Assembly (NCBI RefSeq): GCF_003815775.1 | Contig: NZ_CP033926.1 | Coordinates: 3,162,001 to 3,226,000, forward strand | DNA from: Chryseobacterium joostei | Lineage (GTDB): Bacteria > Bacteroidota > Bacteroidia > Flavobacteriales > Weeksellaceae | DNA length: 64,000 nucleotides | Reading direction: 5' to 3' | Shown: one piece after another, positions 53,205 through 61,925 of the stretch | Layout: every line of letters starts with the position of its first letter | How positions within the stretch are numbered: position 1 is the first letter of the stretch | Notes under the pieces: generated by a model | What the model saw: only the letters and a program-made list of their open reading frames with translations | What the model was told of the DNA's origin: nothing | Database searches by the model: none | Position numbers and translations under genes: made by a program

Positions 53205-54242
53205 TTAATTAAAAACCTGATTTTCCTGTTCCTGAACCCTTATAAAAGTAGTTCTTTTGGAAAGTTCTTTAAGTTTGGACGCCCCTACATAGGTACAGGT
53301 AGATCGCACTCCTCCTAAAATATCCTTTACTGTTTCTGCAACAGGCCCTTTATAAGCCACCTTAACCGTTTTTCCTTCAGAAGCACGGTATTCGGCTACC
53401 CCTCCGGAATGTTTATCCATAGCCGTTTTAGAACTCATCCCGTAGAATGAGCGGTATTTTTTACCATTTTCTTCAATCATTTCGCCACCACTTTCATCAT
53501 GACCGGCGAACATTCCACCCAGCATAACGAAATCTGCACCACCACCAAAGGCCTTGGCAACATCTCCCGGAACCTTACAGCCTCCATCTGCAATGATATG
53601 ACCTCCCAATCCGTGGGCTGCATCAGCACACTCAATAATAGCTGAAAGTTGAGGATAGCCTACCCCTGTTTTTACACGGGTTGTACACACTGACCCGGGA
53701 CCAATCCCAACTTTGATGATATCTGCTCCCACCAAAAGAAGTTCTTCCACCATTTCTCCGGTCACCACATTTCCGGCAATGATAATCTTATCCGGAAAAT
53801 TAGCCCTTGCGGTCTTCACAAATTGAACAAAATGCTCTGAATATCCATTGGCAACATCTATACAGAGAAACTCTATTTTTGGATGCTTTTCAAGGATTAA
53901 GCGAATCTTCTCTTCATCCGCTTTTCCTGTTCCGGTACTTAAAGCAATATATTGATGAATGCTTTCGGGCTGGCTTTGCAGAAACTGGTCCCATTCTTCG
54001 GGAGTATAATGTTTGTGTACAGCTGTGATAATTTTATCCTTAGCCAGCTCTACGGCCATTTCAAAGGTTCCTACGGTATCCATATTAGCCGCAATAATAG
54101 GGACGCCGCTCCATTTCTTTTTAGTGTGCTTGAAAATAAATTCCCTTTCCAGATTTACTTCTGAACGGGATTTTAATGTGGAACGTTTAGGGCGGAACAT
54201 TACATCCTTAAACCCTAGTTTTATATCATATTCTATACGCAT
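53205..54242 (-). CDS. guaC: GMP reductase
   Basis: This 345-residue IMPDH/GMPR-family barrel enzyme converts GMP to IMP with [20 protein letters not shown], the catalytic cysteine loop [20 protein letters not shown] and [31 protein letters not shown] are present. It lacks CBS domains, and its length fits GMP reductase better than IMPDH. It is monocistronic. Confidence 0.93.
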   Translation of the reverse strand: MRIEYDIKLGFKDVMFRPKRSTLKSRSEVNLEREFIFKHTKKKWSGVPIIAANMDTVGTFEMAVELAKDKIITAVHKHYTPEEWDQFLQSQPESIHQYIALSTGTGKADEEKIRLILEKHPKIEFLCIDVANGYSEHFVQFVKTARANFPDKIIIAGNVVTGEMVEELLLVGADIIKVGIGPGSVCTTRVKTGVGYPQLSAIIECADAAHGLGGHIIADGGCKVPGDVAKAFGGGADFVMLGGMFAGHDESGGEMIEENGKKYRSFYGMSSKTAMDKHSGGVAEYRASEGKTVKVAYKGPVAETVKDILGGVRSTCTYVGASKLKELSKRTTFIRVQEQENQVFN

Positions 54243-54303
54243 TTGGTATTTATTTATCAGAATAAAGGTAGTAAATAATCTGAAATAGACTATTTTTGAG
54301 GAT

Positions 54304-55059
54304 ATGGATTTTCCTGTTACTTTTCACATTTTCGGCAAAGAGGTTTTACTGCATCCGATAACAGAATCTTTAGGGATTTTTGTCGGAATGCGTTATTATA
54401 CTTTTTTAAAAAGAAAAGATGAAGAAAAATTCAGCAGTGTAAATTCTTTACTGATTCTTATTGCCGCCACTTTTGGTGCATTAATCGGTTCTCATGTAAT
54501 TGGTTCCTTGGAAAGACCGGACGACCTAATGAAAGCTCCTGATATATGGATGTATATTTGGTTAAACAATACCATTGTCGGCGGATTAGCCGGAGGTCTT
54601 ATAGGTGTTGAAGTCATGAAAAAGATTATTGGCAAAAAAGAAAGTACAGGCGACAGAATGGTATATCCTTTAATTTTGGCAATGTTTATCGGCAGAATCG
54701 GGTGTTTTTTTACAGGAGTATATGAAGAAACTTATGGATTACCTACCAATTCAATTTTCGGGATGGATTTGGGAGATCATATGAAAAGACATCCCGTTGC
54801 TTTATATGAAATGATATTTTTAGCAATCTTATTTTTAGCTTTAAAATACTTTCAGAAGAATTATACTTACAAATCCGGGGTGCTTTTCCAGGGTTTTATG
54901 CTTTTTTATTTTTCTTTCAGATTCTTTCTGGATTTTATCAAACCAAAATATAATGTCGTATTTAATTTGAGTACCATACAAATCGTGTGCTTTTTAATGA
55001 TCATTTACTATATTTATCTATTGAAAAAAAACAAACATGAAATTATTAGAAGTAGGTAA
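54304..55059 (+). CDS. Lgt-like membrane protein (divergent diacylglyceryl transferase family)
   Basis: This 251-residue protein has about seven transmembrane segments and resembles prolipoprotein diacylglyceryl transferase: [16 protein letters not shown] (130-145) corresponds to the Lgt signature GRIGNFxNxExxG, with key Asn changed to Cys/Thr and a 3-residue insertion. GGLAGGLIG (93-101) aligns with the Lgt loop that normally contains an essential His, here Ala96. So it probably binds a phospholipid but is unlikely to be standard Lgt. It overlaps a small membrane gene by 23 bp and precedes a radical SAM gene. Confidence 0.78.
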   Translation: MDFPVTFHIFGKEVLLHPITESLGIFVGMRYYTFLKRKDEEKFSSVNSLLILIAATFGALIGSHVIGSLERPDDLMKAPDIWMYIWLNNTIVGGLAGGLIGVEVMKKIIGKKESTGDRMVYPLILAMFIGRIGCFFTGVYEETYGLPTNSIFGMDLGDHMKRHPVALYEMIFLAILFLALKYFQKNYTYKSGVLFQGFMLFYFSFRFFLDFIKPKYNVVFNLSTIQIVCFLMIIYYIYLLKKNKHEIIRSR

Positions 55060-55270
55060 TTTTGGAGAAGATCTTGCCGGATTGGGATTAATTTTCCTTT
55101 TTATAGGTCTCGTTGTATTTGCTATTTCAATATTAGTTGCCTTTATTTTAGGAATTATGACTGCTTCTAATACCGAAAAGAAATACAATTTTAAACCAGC
55201 TTTGATAGGAATTCTTGTCGGAGTATTAATTTTTATTGCAGGAGGCTGCATTTGTGGTTTTAACTTATAA
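55037..55270 (+). CDS. Two-helix small membrane protein
   Basis: This 77-residue protein has two hydrophobic helices (~13-40, AGLGLIFLFIGLVVFAISILVAFILGI; and ~54-75, PALIGILVGVLIFIAGGC). It overlaps the Lgt-like gene by 23 bp and ends 9 bp before the radical SAM gene. I do not recognise the family. Its location suggests it is a subunit or an adaptor of that pair. Confidence 0.75.
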   Translation: MKLLEVGNFGEDLAGLGLIFLFIGLVVFAISILVAFILGIMTASNTEKKYNFKPALIGILVGVLIFIAGGCICGFNL

Positions 55271-55279
55271 AAGAATAGT

Positions 55280-56683
55280 ATGCCCATAAGAAATTATACC
55301 TATTACGATTACACGATCAGTCTTTGCCCGGAATGCCTGAAAAGAGTAGGAGCGAAAATCATTATTGAAGATGAAGCAGTTTTTATGACCAAAAGATGCC
55401 CTGATCATGGATTCTTTAAAACCAAGATTGCTTCCGATGTTCATTACTATAAAAATATCAGAAACTATAACAAAGCTTCGGAAATGCCTCATCATTTCGG
55501 GACTGATGTAGAATACGGATGTCCTTATGACTGTGGACTTTGTGTAGATCACGAACAGCATAGCTGTCTGTCAATTGTTGAGGTTACAGACCGCTGCAAT
55601 CTCACTTGTCCGACATGTTATGCGATGTCTTCACCTCATTACGGAAGTCATAGAAGCTTGGAGGAAATTGAAGCGATGTTTGATATTATTGTGAAAAATG
55701 AAGGTGAGCCGGATGTTGTACAGATCAGTGGCGGAGAACCGACCATTCATCCGGAATTTTTCAAGATTATGGATATTGCAAAGTCAAAACCGATCAAACA
55801 CCTTATGCTCAATACAAATGGGGTAAGAATTGCCAATGATCCCGGTTTTGCAGAAAAATTGGCAACCTATGCACCGGAATTTGAAATTTATCTTCAGTTT
55901 GATTCCTTTAAACCTGAAGTTTTACAGGATTTTAGGGGAAAAGATTTAACAGATGTGCGTATGAAAGCATTGGAGAAATTGAATGCATTAAATCTTTCTA
56001 CAACATTGGTTATTGTTCTTCAAAAAGATAAAAATATTGACGAGATAGGAAAGATTATTGATTTTGCCTTAAAACAGAAATGTGTTAGAGGAATCACTTT
56101 TCAGCCTGTTGAAATTGCAGGACGAAACCGTGAAGATTCTGCTCACGAAAAAATTACATTGACAGAAGTAAGACAGGAAATTTTAAACCAGTTTCCGTTG
56201 CTGAATTCTGATGATATTATTCCTGTTCCGTGTAATCCGGATGCTTTGGCAATGGGATATATTCTGAAACTGGAAGGCGAAACAATTCCTTTAACAAGAT
56301 ATATTAATCCTGCTGATTTACTGAACAATGAAACTCGGAATACTATTGTTTACGAACAGGATACAGGATTGCAGATGCAGCTTCTTGATATTTTCAGCAC
56401 AGGAATTTCCGTAGATAAAGTAAAACCTAAAGTAAACCAGTTACTTTGCTGTCTGCCTGAAATTTCTGCTCCGGATCTTGATTATGATAATCTTTTCAGA
56501 ATTATTATTATGAATTTTATGGATGCTCATGATTTTGATGTTCGGGCTGTGAAAAAGTCGTGTGTTCACATTGTCAATAAAGACCTGAAACTAATTCCAT
56601 TTGAAACCATGAACCTTTTCTACCGTGATGATAAGAAAAGCTATTTGGAAGAATTAAGAAAAGAAGATAGAGTATTGTTTTAA
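55280..56683 (+). CDS. Cys-rich radical SAM protein, tetraether synthase (Tes)-like
   Basis: This is a 467-residue enzyme. The radical SAM cluster motif is C106-x3-C110-x2-C113 (DRCNLTCPTC), followed by GGEP (151-154). Additional cysteines (CPEC 16-19, CPDHG 40, CPYDCGLC 81-88, C96) would hold a rubredoxin-like site and auxiliary clusters. This arrangement and the text LSIVEVTDRCNLTCPTCYA recall archaeal Tes (MJ0619 type), which joins lipid chains. In this operon with an Lgt-like protein, C-C bond formation or methylation on a lipid is the leading idea, not a demonstrated one. Confidence 0.75.
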   Translation: MPIRNYTYYDYTISLCPECLKRVGAKIIIEDEAVFMTKRCPDHGFFKTKIASDVHYYKNIRNYNKASEMPHHFGTDVEYGCPYDCGLCVDHEQHSCLSIVEVTDRCNLTCPTCYAMSSPHYGSHRSLEEIEAMFDIIVKNEGEPDVVQISGGEPTIHPEFFKIMDIAKSKPIKHLMLNTNGVRIANDPGFAEKLATYAPEFEIYLQFDSFKPEVLQDFRGKDLTDVRMKALEKLNALNLSTTLVIVLQKDKNIDEIGKIIDFALKQKCVRGITFQPVEIAGRNREDSAHEKITLTEVRQEILNQFPLLNSDDIIPVPCNPDALAMGYILKLEGETIPLTRYINPADLLNNETRNTIVYEQDTGLQMQLLDIFSTGISVDKVKPKVNQLLCCLPEISAPDLDYDNLFRIIIMNFMDAHDFDVRAVKKSCVHIVNKDLKLIPFETMNLFYRDDKKSYLEELRKEDRVLF

Positions 56684-56723
56684 TGCTGAGGCGTTGTCTA
56701 TTTCTACAACAGGGTTTCCTTTC

Positions 56724-56748
56724 AAATAGAGTGGAAGTCTCTCTATTT
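56724..56748 (+). terminator. Hairpin after the Tes-like operon
   Basis: AAATAGAG (56724-56731) pairs with CTCTATTT (56741-56748) 41 bp past the stop. The T run is absent, so it is a weak terminator candidate. Confidence 0.45.
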
Positions 56749-56883
56749 AATTCAATGATTAACAAATCTGTTGTTTTATAGCATCTTATTTTTAGCTACA
56801 TTTGATGGGTGAAAATTCTTTTTGTTCAATTCTCAAAATGAACAGATTGCACGCATTTGTATTAAAAAAAATTAAAATAATAT

Positions 56884-57672
56884 ATGGAAAGACCACTTAT
56901 TCTGGTTACTAATGATGATGGGATTACAGCACCAGGTATCAGAAACCTTGTCAATTTTATGAATGAAATCGGAGAAGTAATTGTTGTAGCTCCAAACTCT
57001 CCCCAAAGTGGAAAAGGCCACGCTATCACTATTAATTCTACTCTAAGTTACGAAGAAGTAACTCTAGAGGGTCCACAGGTTGATTTTTCCTGTAGTGGAA
57101 CTCCTGTAGACTGTGTAAAAATGGCTCTTGATAAAATTTTAACAAGAAGACCGGATATCGTAGTTTCCGGAATTAATCACGGAGCAAACTCGTCTATCAA
57201 TGTAATCTATTCAGGAACAATGTCTGCTGCTGTAGAAGCTGGTGTAGAGGGAATTCCTGCCATTGGATTTTCATTGTTGGATTTCAGCTGGGAAGCAGAT
57301 TTTACTCAGGCTAAAGAATTTATTCAGAATATAGTAAGAAGAACATTAGAAAACCCAATGCCAAAGGGAATTGTTCTGAATGTAAATATTCCGAAACTTC
57401 CTAAAGAGGAAATAAAAGGAGTAAAAGTTTGTAAGCAGGCTAATGCTAAATGGGAAGAAAGCTTTGATGAAAGAGTAAACCCACACGGAAAAAAATATTA
57501 CTGGTTAACCGGTTATTTCAATAATATGGATGATTCTGAGGATGCTGATGAAACAGCTTTGGCCAACGGATATATCTCGATTGTACCTGTTAAGTTTGAC
57601 CTTACAGCATATGAATATATGAAGAAGTTGGAGGAAGTGATGGTTTTTGATACCGTAAAGGATGCTAAATAG
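56884..57672 (+). CDS. surE: 5'/3'-nucleotidase SurE
   Basis: This is a 262-residue survival protein E family phosphatase acting on nucleoside monophosphates. VTNDDGITAPGI (residues 8-19) carries the acidic metal site, and NSPQSGKGHAIT and SGINHGANSSINVIYSGTMSAA are the usual blocks. Length is normal. It is monocistronic. Confidence 0.95.
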   Translation: MERPLILVTNDDGITAPGIRNLVNFMNEIGEVIVVAPNSPQSGKGHAITINSTLSYEEVTLEGPQVDFSCSGTPVDCVKMALDKILTRRPDIVVSGINHGANSSINVIYSGTMSAAVEAGVEGIPAIGFSLLDFSWEADFTQAKEFIQNIVRRTLENPMPKGIVLNVNIPKLPKEEIKGVKVCKQANAKWEESFDERVNPHGKKYYWLTGYFNNMDDSEDADETALANGYISIVPVKFDLTAYEYMKKLEEVMVFDTVKDAK

Positions 57673-57708
57673 GCTTTTTAAAAAACATTGATTTCATAAA
57701 CATACTTA

Positions 57709-57738
57709 GGGTAGGAAATGGTTTTTTCCTGCCCTTTT
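57709..57738 (+). terminator. Terminator of surE
   Basis: GGGTAGGAAA (57709-57718) pairs with TTTCCTGCCC (57725-57734) with one wobble, then TTTT. Confidence 0.82.
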
Positions 57739-57739
57739 C

Positions 57740-57991
57740 TTTCAATGTCAATAAATTCAATGCTTTCTCAAAGAATGATACCTAGCTGATGAAAGCAGTT
57801 TCACTTTTTTACCCTATATTTAAGTTGACGGTTTTTGCAATAAAAAAAGACGCACATCTATTGAATAAAAAATCTTAAATCTATACGATATTTGTAAATA
57901 AGGTATTAAATTTGATAGTTTGTAACAGTCTGCTAATTATTGCTACTCATTACAATACTTATATTTTTAAAATTATAAATAAAGACAGTTT
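57740..57991. other. AT-rich spacer before prc
   Basis: No gene recognised. A TGTAAC occurs at about 57921, but the downstream spacing does not match the ECF-like element at 3.0 and 6.4 kb. Confidence 0.5.
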
Positions 57992-60121
57992 ATGTGGAAA
58001 AATTTCAAACTGAATAAATTTTTACTACTGATTCCATTAACCAGTCTAATGTTTTGCTTCAACTCGCCAAAGAACGATGATGAAAAGATGCAGACAATAA
58101 TGGTGAGCGTAAAAAATACCCTTTCTTACCTGCACTATAGTCCAAAAACTATTAATGATGCCTATTCAAAGGATGTTTATAAGCACTATTTTGAATTAGT
58201 AGATCCTGCAAAAAGATATTTCCTTCAATCTGATATGGATGAATTTGGCAAGCATGAAACCAAGCTTGATGATTATATCAACCAGGGAGATCTTACATTC
58301 TATAAGCTTACCATAGATAGACTTTACCAGAGAGTAGACGAAATTGATAAGATTACACAGGATATTTTCAGTAAGCCGCTTAATCTTCAGGAAGACGAAA
58401 CACTTATTCTAGAGCCAAAACTTAAAAAGGTACCTGCCAACAAGCAGGAACAGTACAATGAGTGGAAAAAGTTCATCAAATACAATATCCTTCAGGAAAT
58501 TGAATCTATGAACAGTAAGGAAGAAGCTCAAAAAGAAAAGAAAGATTCAGTTCAGAAGTACAAATTACAGGATACGATCAAGTTTAAGCCTCTTACTCAG
58601 GATGAAAAGATCAAAAAAGCTACAGATGAAGTAAAAGATCTTGTAAAGGATACGTTTACAAGATTCAAAAAGAGAAAGAAAATGGATTGGTTTACAGTGT
58701 ATATGAATGCATATACTGAAGTATTTGATCCACACACCAACTATTATTCTCCAAAAGATAAAGAAGATTTTGATACCCAGTTTACCGGAAAAGTAATAGG
58801 TATTGGAGCTTTAATCCAGGAGAAAAAAGGAAATCTTTATCTGGGTGCACTTACAATTGGTGCTCCGGCATGGAAATCCAAGCAGCTTTCCGAGGGTGAT
58901 AAGATTCTAAAAGTAAAATCTAAGCCGAAAGATGATGCTGTAAATGTAGTAGGAATGCTTTCTGATGAAGCAGTAAGATTAATCCGAGGAGAAAAAGGAA
59001 CACCAGTTACCTTAACGGTTCAGAAAAAAGACGGTACCATAAAAGATGTAACCATGATCCGTGAGGAAGTTGCCATTGAAGATACTTTTGCAAGAAGTAT
59101 TGTAGTGAATGCTCCTAATGGAAAAAAATATGGGTTTATTAATCTTCCAAGCTTTAATGCAGATTTTGAGAACTCTAAAGGAAGAAATGCTTCGGATGAT
59201 ATTAAAAATGAAATCGTTAAGCTTAAAGCTCAGAATATTGAAGGAATTGTCCTGGACCTTAGAAATAATGGTGGAGGTTCCCTAACAGAAGTAGGAGATA
59301 TTATGGGACTTTTCATGGATGCCGGACCCTATGTACAGGTAAAGGATGGAAATGGAAAAATACAGACGCTAAAGAATAAAAACGAAACTCCAATCTGGAC
59401 AGGTCCTTTAGTGATTATGCAAAACGAATTATCTGCTTCAGCTTCTGAGATCTTGGCAGGAGTAATGCAGGATTATGGAAGAGCAATGATCATAGGATCT
59501 CCACAATCTTTTGGGAAAGGTACAGTACAGACTTTTGTTGACCTGAACAGATTCCTGAATACTGAGGACGATTTTGGATCTTTAAAACTAACCATTCAGA
59601 AATTCTATAGAATTACAGGAGAATCTACGCAGAGAAAAGGAATTGTTTCAGATATCCAGATGAAAGACTTTTTTACCTATGCAGAAGTAGGAGAGAGATA
59701 TGATGATTATGCCCTGGCTTGGGATAAAATTCCGGCGACCAAATTTGAGAAACTGAACTTCTTTAATATTCAGGCTCTTGAAAAGGCAAGCGCAGGCAGA
59801 ATGGCTAAAAACAATAATTATCAGTTACTGCTAGAATCAGCTCAATGGAGAGAAAAATTAGATAAAGAAGAAAGCATCACCTTGAATATCAATAAATTCA
59901 ATGAAGTGATGAAACATAGAAAATCTCAGATTGAAAAATTTAAGGTACTGACTAAGTTTGAAAACGGACTTCAGTTTATCATGTATCCAAGTGAGGTTGA
60001 AAGAGAGAAAAAAGATGAAGCGTTCAAGAAAAAATCTGAAATGTGGATCAAGAACCTTAAAAAGGATCTTTACCTGCAGGAAGCAATGAATATTGTTTCA
60101 GATATGGGAACAAAATCATAA
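57992..60121 (+). CDS. prc: C-terminal processing peptidase Prc/Tsp
   Basis: This 709-residue S41 protease has a signal/lipobox-like N-terminus (LLLIPLTSLMFCFNS), an N-terminal helical region, a PDZ domain (around residues 255-340, FTGKVIGIGALIQEKKGNLYLGAL), and the Ser/Lys dyad region (SASEILAGVMQDYG, then GSPQSFGKGTVQ, ~475-510). It degrades or trims periplasmic proteins at the C-terminus. Length is normal for the DUF3340-containing form. It is monocistronic with a strong terminator. Confidence 0.93.
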   Translation: MWKNFKLNKFLLLIPLTSLMFCFNSPKNDDEKMQTIMVSVKNTLSYLHYSPKTINDAYSKDVYKHYFELVDPAKRYFLQSDMDEFGKHETKLDDYINQGDLTFYKLTIDRLYQRVDEIDKITQDIFSKPLNLQEDETLILEPKLKKVPANKQEQYNEWKKFIKYNILQEIESMNSKEEAQKEKKDSVQKYKLQDTIKFKPLTQDEKIKKATDEVKDLVKDTFTRFKKRKKMDWFTVYMNAYTEVFDPHTNYYSPKDKEDFDTQFTGKVIGIGALIQEKKGNLYLGALTIGAPAWKSKQLSEGDKILKVKSKPKDDAVNVVGMLSDEAVRLIRGEKGTPVTLTVQKKDGTIKDVTMIREEVAIEDTFARSIVVNAPNGKKYGFINLPSFNADFENSKGRNASDDIKNEIVKLKAQNIEGIVLDLRNNGGGSLTEVGDIMGLFMDAGPYVQVKDGNGKIQTLKNKNETPIWTGPLVIMQNELSASASEILAGVMQDYGRAMIIGSPQSFGKGTVQTFVDLNRFLNTEDDFGSLKLTIQKFYRITGESTQRKGIVSDIQMKDFFTYAEVGERYDDYALAWDKIPATKFEKLNFFNIQALEKASAGRMAKNNNYQLLLESAQWREKLDKEESITLNINKFNEVMKHRKSQIEKFKVLTKFENGLQFIMYPSEVEREKKDEAFKKKSEMWIKNLKKDLYLQEAMNIVSDMGTKS

Positions 60122-60125
60122 ACAT

Positions 60126-60159
60126 AAAAAAACCGCTAATGAAAATTAGCGGTTTTTTT
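60126..60159. terminator. Terminator between prc and sodC
   Basis: AAACCGCTAAT pairs with ATTAGCGGTTT (60145-60155), with A and T runs at the ends; it lies between convergent genes. Confidence 0.9.
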
Positions 60160-60173
60160 ATTGAATAAAAAGA

Positions 60174-60677
60174 TTACTTAATTTCTACACATCCCACTCT
60201 TCCTCCGGCATTTCCCGTAGGCTGAGTATGGAAATCATCGGCAGCCGCATGTACAATTAGCCCTTTTCCAATAATATTCTTAGAGTCATCTGTACAACCA
60301 AGACACCATTTATCCGTCTTGAATGTAAGTGTTGCAGTTCCGCTTTGGTCAGCAACCAAATTTCCTATATCTCCCATATGGAAATGTTCAGCGCCCCATT
60401 TTCCGTGATCGTTCTTGGATGGGTTCCAGTGTCCGCCTGTAGAGGTTCCGTCTGCAGCAGAACAATCTCCTTTTTCATGAATGTGTACAGCATGTATTCC
60501 AGGGGTAAGGTTCGTTATGTCCAGCTTCATGATGACATCATTTCCTTGTTGGGTAAACTTTGCTGTTCCGCCTGTCTGTGTTCCGCTTTTGGCATTTACG
60601 CTGTACGTTTTTGTAGTTCCGCAAGAAACGGCAAAAAGTGCACATCCCGCCAATAATGCTAATGTTTGTACTTTCAT
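60174..60677 (-). CDS. sodC: Cu/Zn superoxide dismutase-like lipoprotein
   Basis: This 167-residue lipoprotein (lipobox AVSC) converts superoxide to peroxide and oxygen at the envelope. Metal ligands are visible: HAVHIHEKGDC, GGHWNPSKNDHG, HFHMGDIG, LIVHAAADDF and the GGRVGC end. The conserved Cys pair of the disulfide is also present. It is a single gene. Confidence 0.93.
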   Translation of the reverse strand: MKVQTLALLAGCALFAVSCGTTKTYSVNAKSGTQTGGTAKFTQQGNDVIMKLDITNLTPGIHAVHIHEKGDCSAADGTSTGGHWNPSKNDHGKWGAEHFHMGDIGNLVADQSGTATLTFKTDKWCLGCTDDSKNIIGKGLIVHAAADDFHTQPTGNAGGRVGCVEIK

Positions 60678-60902
60678 TTTTAAATGATTTATAATGATTT
60701 TATGATAAATTTAAAAAAGATTTTCCAGAACCCTTTATGATTTCAGTCTTTTTTCGGAAAGTCTTATTATTCAAAATTGCAATACACCTTGTTTTATCCT
60801 CTAAACCTGTTGGTTGGGCACCAAGATAATTATTTTTAAATGAGGTTAAAAGAAAGCCTGAAAAAGAGCAATAAAAGACAAATGATACCTATTTCAGATC
60901 AA

Positions 60903-60910
60903 TAACTTTG
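60903..60910 (+). promoter_or_regulatory. -7 box of the AraC-type gene
   Basis: TAACTTTG fits TAnnTTTG, and gives a short leader to the GTG at 60928. Confidence 0.45.
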
Positions 60911-60927
60911 TAGATTAATATCCTGAA

Positions 60928-61833
60928 GTGAAAGAATATAAAAAAAGAATTGTAAAAACAATTCAATACATTGATGAAAATCTTGATGCAGATCTCTCTC
61001 TGGAAAAAATTGCAGAGATCAGTGCCTATTCACCATTTCATTTTCACAGAATATTTAAGCTTGTTACAGGAGAAACACTTCAAAGTTATATTACGAGGAA
61101 AAAAATAGAAAAGAGTGCCTTTTTTCTTGCCGTAAATAAGAAGGTAGAGATTAAGGAAATCTACCTTGACTTTGGATTCTCAAACCATTCTGTTTTCAGC
61201 AAAACATTTAAAAAATATTATGGGCTGCCTCCATCAGAATTTCGTAGAACAGCTCCCGAAGTATTTCACAAGATTTTACAAACACAGAGCAAGAATGGAC
61301 AAATTGATACCGTTTTCAGCCAATACATTTGCACTATTGAAAACCTATTAAATTGGACAGCAATGAATTTAAAAATCGAAGTAAAAGAAATGCCGAAAAT
61401 GAATCTGGCAGCCGTAATGAGCCTTGGGATTACCCAGGTGGAATCTTCTTACAATGTATTGATAGATTGGGCGAAAAGTAAGAATCTATTTCCCCGCGAA
61501 AATGTTAAAATGATCTCAGTGTATCATGACAGCTTCAAGGTAACCCCTCCGGATAAGGTAAGAATTCATGCCTGTATCCTTTTGGACGAAAAGCCGGAAG
61601 AAGAACTAAAGGGTGAAGTTTTTTCAGAAACCATAGAAGCCGGAAGATTTATTGTAGGTACCGGAGAAGTAACCCTCCATGACTTTGAACAGTGCTGGGT
61701 ATCATTGTTTTTGTGGATGAATGAGCATCATCATTCCATGAGAAGAACATTCCCGTTTGAAATCTATCATTCCAACTTTAAAGAACATCCTGAAGGAAAA
61801 ATGATCGTAGATTTTTGTATTCCGATTCATTAA
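60928..61833 (+). CDS. AraC-type regulator with GyrI-like effector domain
   Basis: This is a 301-residue regulator. Two helix-turn-helix motifs lie in residues ~20-105 (LSLEKIAEISAYSPFHFHRIFK; IYLDFGFSNHSVFSKTFKKYYGLPPSEFR). Residues ~145-301 resemble the GyrI/BmrR-type ligand-binding domain (KMNLAAVMSLGITQVESSYNVLIDWAKS). The start is GTG at 60928. It probably senses small hydrophobic molecules. It lies upstream of a TonB receptor across a 92-bp gap, which may be its target, but a hairpin separates them. Confidence 0.9.
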   Translation: MKEYKKRIVKTIQYIDENLDADLSLEKIAEISAYSPFHFHRIFKLVTGETLQSYITRKKIEKSAFFLAVNKKVEIKEIYLDFGFSNHSVFSKTFKKYYGLPPSEFRRTAPEVFHKILQTQSKNGQIDTVFSQYICTIENLLNWTAMNLKIEVKEMPKMNLAAVMSLGITQVESSYNVLIDWAKSKNLFPRENVKMISVYHDSFKVTPPDKVRIHACILLDEKPEEELKGEVFSETIEAGRFIVGTGEVTLHDFEQCWVSLFLWMNEHHHSMRRTFPFEIYHSNFKEHPEGKMIVDFCIPIH

Positions 61834-61854
61834 TTTCCCATTCGGTAACAAAAG

Positions 61855-61891
61855 AATACCTTTCAGTAATATTTTTTTACAGAAAGGTATT
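61855..61891 (+). terminator. Strong hairpin between AraC gene and TonB receptor
   Basis: AATACCTTTCAGTAA (61855-61869) pairs with TTACAGAAAGGTATT (61877-61891), 15 bp with one mismatch and a 7-nt loop. It lacks a clean T run, so it could be a terminator or a regulatory structure in the receptor leader. Confidence 0.6.
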
Positions 61892-61925
61892 TATCGTATT
61901 ATTTTTGATCCAGAAAACAATAGCC

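Noticed and set aside
54304..55059. Calling the protein a functional Lgt
   Set aside because: Key His and Asn positions appear substituted and the operon context differs, so I kept 'Lgt-like'.
57918..57945. TGTAAC ahead of prc as a third ECF-like promoter
   Set aside because: The next box is only 8 bp away, unlike the exact 18-bp spacing of the other two.
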